This document shows positions 10,801 through 16,063 of a stretch of 64,000 bases of DNA, piece by piece. Source of the stretch: Amycolatopsis acidicola. GTDB taxonomy: Bacteria > Actinomycetota > Actinomycetes > Mycobacteriales > Pseudonocardiaceae. The translations under genes and the position numbers were made by a program. The stretch covers positions 17,067 through 81,066 of the forward strand of contig NZ_VMNW02000033.1 of assembly GCF_007713735.2 (NCBI RefSeq). The letters run 5' to 3'. Every line of letters begins with the position of its first letter. The first letter of the stretch is position 1. The notes below the pieces were generated by a model. It was given only the letters and a program-made list of their open reading frames with translations, was not told where the DNA came from and ran no database searches.

Positions 10801-11695
10801 GGGTCGCTTCGATCAGCGCCGAGGCCGTGGCGTCCGGACCGGGCTCGATCGCGAGCGGCAGTACGTTGACCGCCGTGGTCGGGGTGCGGGCCGCCGTGCG
10901 GGTCGGCCGCGCGAGGGTGGGCAGGCCGAGTGTGACCGCGCTCTCCCCCGTGAACCGGTACCAGAAGGCGCCGAAGCCCGTGATCAATGTCTCCGGCCAG
11001 CGCGGCAGGCCTGCCACCGACGAAGGGGCCGTTTCCCGCACGGTCACCGGGAATTTCAGCCCCGACGTTTCCAGCGGCCGCGGACGGGCCCGGTTTTCCC
11101 AGGCTCGCACCCAGAACGCGCGATCGGCGTCGTGCTCGGCGGATTCGTGGTACTCCTGCTCCTCGGCCAGGAAATCGGCGACCGAAGCGAAGGGCGTGGG
11201 ACCGGGCTCGCCGCCACGCGCCAGCCGCGAGTAGATCTCCGCGACCCGCTGCTGCACCAGGGAAAATCCGTAACCGTCGAGCAGCAGGTGATGGCAGCGC
11301 AGGTACCAGAACGCGCGGCCGGGCCCGACGGTCAGCAGGGCCTGCGCGGCGAGCGGGCCGGTGGCCAGGTCGGACGGCTTCGCCAGGTCCTCGCGCATCC
11401 ACGCCAGCGCCGCGTCCGCGTCGCCCGCGGCCACCACCGGGATCTCCGCCGTGGCCGCGGAACCCGTTTCCTGCCAGGGAGTTCCGTCCTCGTCCTGGCC
11501 GAAAACGGTGCCGAAGCACTCGGCCTCCCCTGCCGCCTGCCGGGCGGCGGTCACGAACAGCCCGGTGTCGAGCTCGCCGGTGATTTCGACGTATTCGGCC
11601 GTGTGGTACGCCGGGCTGCCGGGGTCCGCTCCTTGGGCGTACCAGATTCCGCTCTGTGAAGCGGAAAGCGGCAGACGGCGGCGTTCCGGGGACAT
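4805..11695 (-). CDS. dhbF: Two-module siderophore NRPS, C-A-T-C-A-T-TE (DhbF/EntF-like)
   Basis: A 2,296-residue synthetase. Order (approximate residues): starter C domain (HHLLLDG near 140), A1 (FDFSVWE near 611), carrier 1 (LGGHSL, Ser near 950), C2 (HHIAGDD near 1130), A2 (FDISVNE near 1646), carrier 2 (LGGHSL near 1987), thioesterase (GWSFGG near 2122, His in CEHKDM near 2272). Pocket residues I read by alignment are D-F-W-N-I-G-M-V-H-K for A1, the textbook threonine code, and D-I-N-Y-W-G-G-I-G-K for A2, which I recall for N5-hydroxyornithine-type substrates. No epimerase, cyclisation or methyltransferase domain is visible, so no oxazoline is expected. It would acylate Thr with DHB, add a second residue (graminine is proposed, see findings) and release or oligomerise the product. 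Start: ATG 11695 with AAGGAG upstream; a TTG at 11716 is less likely. First gene of the operon, 31 bp below an iron box. Confidence 0.95.
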   Translation of the reverse strand: MSPERRRLPLSASQSGIWYAQGADPGSPAYHTAEYVEITGELDTGLFVTAARQAAGEAECFGTVFGQDEDGTPWQETGSAATAEIPVVAAGDADAALAWMREDLAKPSDLATGPLAAQALLTVGPGRAFWYLRCHHLLLDGYGFSLVQQRVAEIYSRLARGGEPGPTPFASVADFLAEEQEYHESAEHDADRAFWVRAWENRARPRPLETSGLKFPVTVRETAPSSVAGLPRWPETLITGFGAFWYRFTGESAVTLGLPTLARPTRTAARTPTTAVNVLPLAIEPGPDATASALIEATQEEMRQYRAHQRFRGEELRRELGLSGSGNRLCGPLVNIRPPVPSLRFGDCRGETRYVSSGPVDELSVTAHRDSGGSIVLTFHANPDVYDEESLQDMAKRFSVFLDAFATGDPRLSDLDVLLPGEREKLTAGASVEPAERTLTGRFAEVVAGSAARIAVSTGDDTLTYAELDARANRLAHRLRRDGAGPGAIVALSLPRSADLVVAILGVLKAGAAYLPLDPGYPAERLAYMIEDAEPVLVLNELGDLDGFPASAPEVSIAPGDPAYVIYTSGSTGKPKGVVVPHSNVVRLLDSTRHWFEFGNEDVWALLHSYAFDFSVWELWGALGHGGRLVVVPHDVARAPGELRALLAREGVTVLNQTPSAFYQLAEQPADLPALRTVIFGGEALEPARLREWFRVHGDRKPRLVNMYGITETTVHVTYHELSASDGPESIIGEPIPDLRVYVLDRFGHPVPPGVTGELHVGGAGLSLGYLNKPELTAERFVPDPFGPAGARMYVTGDLARWTAEGRLEYRGRGDDQVKIRGYRIEPGEVTAAALSLPDVADAAVVVDDGPRLLCYAVPRAGAELTPESLRAGLAGLLPDHMLPAAALVVPHLPLTPNGKLDRAALPAPEGQGPRRGLTPAEQALCGVFEEILGVPRVGADDDFFALGGHSLLATRLISRVRAVLNAELDIRTVFTESTPARLARRLDPVRRPALRSMERPERLEPSAAQQRLWFLNRMEGPSATYNLPLSVELSGPVDVGALIEALRDVVGRHEALRTTFPARQGKPYQSIAAGADPELSLVDIEEAALPEAIGAAARQGFDLANEAPIRAKLFRVTPERHVLVLCLHHIAGDDWSLRPLTDDLAAAYTARLKDAAPDWRPLPVQYADYTLWQRELLDQVSERDLAYWREALSGLPERLDLPTDRPRPAEASNRGGQVPLALGTELHARLRELAAERGVSVFMVLHAAFAALLTRLGAGTDIPIGTPVAARTDAALHDLVGFFVNTLVLRTDTSGDPAFTELLARVAETDLAAYAHQETPFDRVVEACNPVRTPDRHPLFQVMLSFGTARGEQQWTPDLTADPRPVHTGTEKFDLTLNLAEGEAGIAGALEYATDLFDERTVRRFSDQFLRVLRGFAEDPGRRLSTVDVLGDEERELIVHTWNDTGAPITPRTLPEMIEDQVRKTPEAVAVVFEGGELTYAELNTRANRLARHLMELGVGPERTVGIHLPRSAHQVVGLLAVLKAGGAFVPLESAWPADRITGIATGADLAAIVSDSEVSASLPELGRPVVEVDRVELDGYPGEDLPRQAGMDNLAYVIYTSGSTGAPKGAMIEHLPVSNRLPWQVGLLGLKHDDAVLYKAPLSFDISVNEIFLPLVSGARLVVAVQGGERDVSYLLDLIAEQRVSFVYLVSTMLELMLERDEVVDAGRSLRHVWCGGEVLTPQLYRRFTERIDATMYHGYGPAEATIGVTCQVYRGQDPSQGITIGRPNPNNSVYILDAAGNPVPIGVAGQLHIGGVQLARGYLGDPERTAEKFIPDPFSGKPGARLYATGDLARYRPDGNIEFLGRIDNQVKIHGMRLEPEEIEATLARHPGVRQAVVVVRSGELAAYCIGEGEAVEPEEVRQWLGTQLPAHMVPAALVFLDEYPLMPSGKVDRKALPDIAVQPRRADEHVAPRTEAEKLIASIWSDTLGVPDIGVRDNFFDLGGHSLVLARVQTALQRELGHGVPMLDLFLKPTVETLAAHLASESATTGKNALGMLLPFRTEGTRPPVFCLHPASGLGWPFAGLRKHLDTDTPVYALQARGLDESRPVASSMEEMAAEYLTRVREIQPHGPYRLVGWSFGGVVAHTMATLLQDAGEEVGLLAMLDSYPAYPWEKLADDHEQQALRSLLYMSHYDLETLPEGPLDRETVQRVVADQGGVLSELDSSSITAVMNTFVNSAPLQQSVRHRVFRGDLFFFTATVNPVDPALSAKDWAPYIAGEIENVDIACEHKDMCQTGPLALIGRALEKRLAR

Positions 11696-11725
11696 CCGGC
11701 TCCTTCGATCCGACAACAGGCGGGC

Positions 11726-11744
11726 TCAGGTTAGGCTAACCTAG
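11726..11744 (-). promoter_or_regulatory. IdeR/DmdR-type iron box controlling the NRPS-dhb operon
   Basis: The 19-bp site TCAGGTTAGGCTAACCTAG is an almost perfect palindrome and differs from the consensus I recall (TTAGGTTAGGCTAACCTAA) only at the second and last bases. It ends 31 bp upstream of the NRPS ATG, a position expected to overlap the promoter. Fe(II)-loaded IdeR/DmdR would repress the operon; iron starvation would derepress it. Confidence 0.9.
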
Positions 11745-11834
11745 CTTGTACTGTCCAGTCCCACCGCTCTTTTGCCGCGATTCCTTCACCAACAAGCAAA
11801 CTACTCGGACTTACGCCACACTCGCGGCCTATTG

Positions 11835-11853
11835 CAAGGTAAGCCTCACCTAA
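11835..11853 (+). promoter_or_regulatory. Second iron box, in front of the SznF-like gene
   Basis: CAAGGTAAGCCTCACCTAA keeps the AGGT-AGCCT-ACCTAA skeleton of the IdeR/DmdR box. It lies 86 bp upstream of the SznF-like ATG at 11939 and 91 bp from the first box, so each divergent unit has its own operator. This ties the two plus-strand genes to iron control together with the NRPS. Confidence 0.8.
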
Positions 11854-11938
11854 TTATGGTCGGTCCGCCGGACGCGCCGCGCGAGCAGGCGGGCGCGGCG
11901 CGCACCCATGGACCACCGAGTAGGGAGATGACCCCAGC

Positions 11939-13351
11939 ATGAGCCCGGATTCCTTCGATCTGACCAGCCTTCCCGCGCTCACCGACGCCAACGACGTGGT
12001 CAAGGCGTTCGCTGCGAACCCCGCGTTCCGGGCCGCGGAGTGGGAGGAGCTCACCACCGAGGACGACCCGTGGCGCCGCCCCGTCCGCCCGGACGACCTG
12101 GAGTGGCTCGACTACAGCAAGCCGATGCCCGCGCACAAGAAGCTGAAGCTCTCGGCGCTGCTCGGGCACCGGATGCTGCGCAACGTCTACGACGCGGGCA
12201 ACGTCCACCTCCCGCCCCGTTCCACCGAGGTCAACGCCACCTCCGCGAAGCAGTTCCACTCGGAGACCAGCCGCGTGCTCGGCGCGCTGGCGAAGCCGAT
12301 CCTGGAGCGGCATCTGTTCACCCTGCTGGAAGAACAGCGCCCGGAACTGTCCACTGTGGATGTGAAAACGATCACGGAAACGGTGCGCGGCTATCACGAG
12401 CAGCGCGTGGCGCGGCCCGGCGAACTGTTCGACGTGGCGCTGCGCACCCGCGGCCGCAAGGAGGCCGCGACCTTCGTCCTGTTGCAGCTGAGCGCTTTCC
12501 GCCCCGCCGCGCACACCGCGATCGGCCGCGCCGCCATCGGTGAGTACGACACGGCGCACCCGGCGCTGCGCGGGCTGCTGCTCGACGACTACCGCGCCTG
12601 GGTGGACGCCTCCGCCGCCTACCGCGAGCTGCTCTCCGCCGCCTCCCTGGTCCCCACCGCCGGCGCGTACTGGCAGCTCTACCTCGGCACCTCGCTCGGG
12701 CGCGGGAACCTGCTGCAGCACTACGCTTCCGACCCGTCGAAGGTCTTCGAGCTGGCCGGCGCGTACGTGCACGAGAAGATCGACCGCGCCGCCACCGGAA
12801 AGCGCTTCACCGAGGTGTTCGCCGACGGCTTCGGCTACTCCGGGAACTTCTTCGGCCCGGACACCGGGCTCAGCTCCGCCGGGCTCGACGAACTGCTCGG
12901 GAAGCTCCTGCCGCCACTGGCGGAGAACTTCGGCACCGACGCGCTCGCCGCCTTCCACCGCGGCTTCTCCGACGCCCGCTGGTTCGCCGAGACCTGGGAC
13001 GCCGATCTGGCCACCCAGCTCGACTGGGCGGACAAGATCGAGGAATACCAGGAAAAGGCCGAGAAGATCGACCAGCACCTGACGAACGAGAACATCGAGG
13101 TGGACCTCGACACGTTCGTCGAGACGAACGAGGAGACCTCGACCACCCACGTGCACAACGAGCACCGGCTGGTGATGATCGAGACCGGCCAGATGCACTT
13201 CTGGAACAACGTGACCCACAAGATCCAGCTCAACGAGGGCGACAAGCTGCTGATCCCGGTGTCGCGCCTGCACGGGTCGACGGTGCTGTCCGGTTCGTGC
13301 ACCTACCACCAGCCGATCATCCCGGACGAGATGCTCCAGCAGCTGCTCTGA
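11939..13351 (+). CDS. SznF-family protein with C-terminal cupin (GrbE-like; proposed graminine biosynthesis)
   Basis: 470 residues, essentially the length of SznF, the N-nitrosating metalloenzyme of streptozotocin biosynthesis. Blocks I recall from SznF are recognisable: NPAF...DDPWRRPVRP, LDYSKP, NVYDAGNVHLPP, AYWQLYLGTSL, and a C-terminal cupin (about 400-460). The cupin keeps three metal-binding His in the same spacing: H404 and H406 (HVHNEH) and H445 (RLHG). The central haem-oxygenase-like domain seems to lack the diiron ligands: where SznF has Glu/His and HxxxDxxH, this protein has D216/D217, A226 and a His-free stretch at 298-312. It may therefore do only the cupin (N-N bond forming) chemistry. 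Start ATG 11939 with GGGAG upstream. It is divergent from the NRPS, preceded by its own iron box and followed by the YqcI/YcgG gene. Family is confident; the reaction is inferred. Confidence 0.82.
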   Translation: MSPDSFDLTSLPALTDANDVVKAFAANPAFRAAEWEELTTEDDPWRRPVRPDDLEWLDYSKPMPAHKKLKLSALLGHRMLRNVYDAGNVHLPPRSTEVNATSAKQFHSETSRVLGALAKPILERHLFTLLEEQRPELSTVDVKTITETVRGYHEQRVARPGELFDVALRTRGRKEAATFVLLQLSAFRPAAHTAIGRAAIGEYDTAHPALRGLLLDDYRAWVDASAAYRELLSAASLVPTAGAYWQLYLGTSLGRGNLLQHYASDPSKVFELAGAYVHEKIDRAATGKRFTEVFADGFGYSGNFFGPDTGLSSAGLDELLGKLLPPLAENFGTDALAAFHRGFSDARWFAETWDADLATQLDWADKIEEYQEKAEKIDQHLTNENIEVDLDTFVETNEETSTTHVHNEHRLVMIETGQMHFWNNVTHKIQLNEGDKLLIPVSRLHGSTVLSGSCTYHQPIIPDEMLQQLL

Positions 13352-13366
13352 GTCACCGGGCCCGCC

Positions 13367-13398
13367 GGGCGCGCGTCCGGCGCAGCGGACGCGCGCCC
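13367..13398 (+). terminator. Strong hairpin between the SznF-like and YqcI/YcgG genes
   Basis: Perfect 13-bp stem (GGGCGCGCGTCCG and its complement) with a 6-nt loop, starting 15 bp after the SznF-like stop. There is no U-tract, so it may be a partial terminator or an mRNA-stabilising element that sets the ratio of the two genes rather than a full stop. Confidence 0.6.
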
Positions 13399-13448
13399 GA
13401 GCCGGCCTGTCCTCCTCCAGCACACCCTCGAATCGTGGAGTTCTCATC

Positions 13449-14198
13449 GTGTCCGTGGAACAGCCGGGGAAGCCCGGCGACGAACTGGCGAAGTGCGTCA
13501 TCGGAGACGTTCCGGAGTGGGGCCGGGACTGTCTGGACGAACTGGTCTCCACCCTGCTCTCCCGGGAATCCCCTTTCCCGTGCACCTTCGCGGTCGCCGC
13601 GGCGAAGAAGAACTCGCTGCGGTTCGGTTTCGTGGACGATCTCGACGACGAAGCGGCCTGGAAACCCCTGATCCGCATTCTGGCCACCTACCTTTCGGAA
13701 TACCAGCAGCTGTCGAGGGACACCTCGCTCGCGGTGTTCTTCCCGCCGGACAAGGAGATCCGGTCGCTGGAGGAGTACAACGCGAAGTTCTGGTCGGTAC
13801 TGCAGTACCTGCACGACAACGATCCCGGCCGGTGGCCCGCGGAACTGCCCGCCCATCCGGAGCACCCGATGTGGGAGTTCGCCTTCGGGGACACGGAGAT
13901 CTTCGTCGTGTGCAACACCCCGGCGCATGGCACGCGGCACAGCCGGTTCGCCTCGGGCTTCCTGATCACCTTCCAGCCGCGCTGGGTGTTCGAGGGCCTG
14001 GAGCCCGGCAGCGCCCGCGGGACCGCGGCCCGGCGGGTGATCCGCAAGCGGCTGCGCGCCTTCGACGGGATGGAGCCCTCGCGCTACCTCGGCGACTACG
14101 GGGACGAACAGAACCGCGAGTGGCGCCAGTACTTCCTGCCCGACACCAACGACACCGAGATGCCTGCCTGCCCGTTTCACAACACCAAGGTGGACTGA
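13449..14198 (+). CDS. YqcI/YcgG-family protein (GrbD-like; proposed N-hydroxylase for graminine)
   Basis: 249 residues covering the whole YqcI/YcgG family pattern: SPFPCTFA (C45), AVFFPP, the NAKFWSVLQYLHDNDPGRWP stretch, MWEFAFG, IFVVCNTPAHGTRHSR, FQPRWVFE, EWRQYFLPD and a closing CPFH (C241). As I recall, some members are haem proteins that N-hydroxylate arginine (DcsA of D-cycloserine biosynthesis is the example I have in mind), and one member, GrbD, is needed for graminine in gramibactin; I cannot check either here. C45 or a conserved His is a candidate haem ligand (guess). Start GTG 13449 with GGAG 8 nt upstream. It lies 97 bp behind the SznF-like gene, with a hairpin between, and is followed by terminators. 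No resemblance to the flavin ornithine monooxygenases usual in hydroxamate clusters. Confidence 0.82.
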   Translation: MSVEQPGKPGDELAKCVIGDVPEWGRDCLDELVSTLLSRESPFPCTFAVAAAKKNSLRFGFVDDLDDEAAWKPLIRILATYLSEYQQLSRDTSLAVFFPPDKEIRSLEEYNAKFWSVLQYLHDNDPGRWPAELPAHPEHPMWEFAFGDTEIFVVCNTPAHGTRHSRFASGFLITFQPRWVFEGLEPGSARGTAARRVIRKRLRAFDGMEPSRYLGDYGDEQNREWRQYFLPDTNDTEMPACPFHNTKVD

Positions 14199-14208
14199 CC
14201 GGGGGCCG

Positions 14209-14245
14209 GTGCCCCGCGGCGAGCCTCGTGCCCGCCGCGGGGCAC
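14209..14245 (+). terminator. Terminator hairpin after the YqcI/YcgG gene
   Basis: Perfect 13-bp stem GTGCCCCGCGGCG with its complement and an 11-nt loop, 10 bp past the stop at 14198. It separates the plus-strand pair from the convergent exporter operon. Confidence 0.75.
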
Positions 14246-14277
14246 TGCGCTGTCCAGGCGTGGTAAGGAAAAACCCC

Positions 14278-14304
14278 GGCCCGGCCGGAGTTCCCGGCCG
14301 GGCC
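14278..14304 (-). terminator. Terminator of the ABC exporter/permease operon
   Basis: Perfect 11-bp stem (GGCCCGGCCGG and complement, 5-nt loop) between convergent genes. Read on the minus strand it is followed by GGTTTTT, the expected U-rich tail, and lies 14 bp beyond the stop of the gene ending at 14318. Confidence 0.8.
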
Positions 14305-14317
14305 TTCGCGTATGGGG

Positions 14318-16063
14318 TCAGCGGTTGGCGGACCACGCGGCCCACAACCGGGCGTAGCCGCCGCCCGCGGCCACCAACTCCGCGTGCGTCCCGATCTCGG
14401 TCACCCGGCCCCGGTCCAGTACGACGACGCGGTCCGCGCGGGCGGCCTGCGTGAGCCGGTGCGCGACGATCAGCGCGGTGCGGCCGGTAAGCGCTTTCTC
14501 CGCCGCCGCTTCGAGCACCTTCGCCCCCGCGCTGCCGGCTTCGGCCGTCGCCTCGTCGAGGATCGCGATCGGCGGATCCGCCAGGACCAGGCGTGCCAGC
14601 GCGAGCTGCTGCGCCTGGGTCGGGGTGAGCTGGTGGCCACCGCGTCCGAGCACAGTGGACAGTCCATCCGGGAGCGCCGCCAGCCAGCCGGAGGCGCCGA
14701 CGGTGGCCAGCGCGGCGGTCATCTCGTCCTCCGCCGCGTCCGCGCGCGCCAGCTGGAGGTTGGCCGCCAGCGTGTCGGCGAACACGTGCACTTCCTGGCT
14801 CAGCAGCACGCATTTGCGGCGCAGGTCCACCGGGTCGTACTCGCCCACTTCGATGCCGCCCAGCTCGATCCGGCCGGTGCCGGTCTCGACGATGCCGGCG
14901 ATCGCCTTCACCAGGGTGGTCTTCCCCGCTCCGGACGCGCCGACCACCGCCACCCGCTCGCCGTCCGCGACCGTCAGATCCACATCGGACAGGACGGGAG
15001 AGCCGTCATGGTAAGCGAAATCGAGCCCGCGCACGGTCACCGAGCTGTCGGTGCCCGCGTGCCGCCGTTCCCGCTCCGGCGGGTCCGGCAGGTCGGCGAC
15101 GCCGATCAGCCGGGCGAACGCGGCCGTGGCCGCCTGCGCGTTGTCGAAGCTGCCGAGGATCGCGTTGAACTGGTCGAACAGCCGGTGGAAGTACAGTGCC
15201 GCGGCCGAAGCGGCGCCGAGGGTCACCGCGTCCGCCCGGACGAGGAAGAACCCGACGACGAGGATCAGGCCCAGCCCGGCGAGCTCGCCGTAGTTGAGCT
15301 GCCCGAAGAAACGCCGCTGCACCGCGGCCATCCGGATGGACAGCCGCCGCGCGCGATCCGAGGCCGCCGTGACGCGCCGGAGGTGGTCTTCCTCCAGCCG
15401 GAGCGCGCGAACCGTGGTGGCACCGTCGATCGAGTCGAGCAGCTGCTGGGCGCGGGCGCCTTCGGCCACCCGCTCGTCCCGGATCACCGGCACCGCGTTG
15501 CGCAGATACCAGCGCACGGCGGCGAGCTGGAACGGCACCGCGACGAGCGCGGCGACGGCGAACCGCCAGTCCAGCAGGACCAGCCCGATCGCGGTGAACA
15601 CGATCGTCAGCCCGGCGTCGATCAGCGTCGGCAGCACCCCGGCGACGGCCTCGTTCACGGCCTCCACATCCCCGGAAAGCCGCGCCAGCACGTCCCCGCT
15701 GCCCGCGCGCTCGATCCGTTCCGCCGGGATCCGCAACACCTTGCGCACCACGGTTTCCCGGATCGTCGCGATCGCGGTCTGGCCGAGCCGCGCGACCATC
15801 GCCGCGCCCTGTGCCTGGAACGCGGCCTGCACGAGGGCGACCAGCGCGAGCGCGACGGCCACCGGCAGCACGGCGCCGCCGTCGCCGTCCACCACGAGGT
15901 CGACGATGTGGCCGAGCAGCCGGGGCGCGATCAGGCCCGCGACGGTGGCCAGCACCAGCATCAGCAGCGTGGCGGCCACGAGCCGCTTGTGCGGGCGCAG
16001 CACGCGCAGGGCCGCGCCGCGGGTTTCCTTCGGACTCGCCGTGGGGAGCAGGAGTTCCGTCAT
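14318..16063 (-). CDS. ABC exporter half-transporter, subunit with intact ATP site
   Basis: 581 residues: six membrane segments (about 25-310), then a nucleotide-binding domain. Walker A (GASGAGKTT) and Walker B with catalytic Glu (AILDEAT) are canonical, but the signature is LTPTQAQQ instead of LSGGQ. It overlaps the preceding half-transporter gene by 4 bp (ATGA). That partner has the opposite defect, so the heterodimer would have one working and one degenerate ATP site, as in TM287/288-type exporters and, from memory, in the mycobactin importer IrtAB. It is the last gene of a five-gene run with FecCD permeases behind an iron box, so siderophore export or import is likely; direction cannot be read from sequence. 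Confidence 0.9.
   Translation of the reverse strand: MTELLLPTASPKETRGAALRVLRPHKRLVAATLLMLVLATVAGLIAPRLLGHIVDLVVDGDGGAVLPVAVALALVALVQAAFQAQGAAMVARLGQTAIATIRETVVRKVLRIPAERIERAGSGDVLARLSGDVEAVNEAVAGVLPTLIDAGLTIVFTAIGLVLLDWRFAVAALVAVPFQLAAVRWYLRNAVPVIRDERVAEGARAQQLLDSIDGATTVRALRLEEDHLRRVTAASDRARRLSIRMAAVQRRFFGQLNYGELAGLGLILVVGFFLVRADAVTLGAASAAALYFHRLFDQFNAILGSFDNAQAATAAFARLIGVADLPDPPERERRHAGTDSSVTVRGLDFAYHDGSPVLSDVDLTVADGERVAVVGASGAGKTTLVKAIAGIVETGTGRIELGGIEVGEYDPVDLRRKCVLLSQEVHVFADTLAANLQLARADAAEDEMTAALATVGASGWLAALPDGLSTVLGRGGHQLTPTQAQQLALARLVLADPPIAILDEATAEAGSAGAKVLEAAAEKALTGRTALIVAHRLTQAARADRVVVLDRGRVTEIGTHAELVAAGGGYARLWAAWSANR

Noticed and set aside
4805..11695. Cyclisation (oxazoline-forming) domain in the NRPS
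   Set aside because: Both condensation domains carry HHxxxD motifs rather than the DxxxxD motif of cyclisation domains, so an oxazoline as in mycobactin-like products is not supported.
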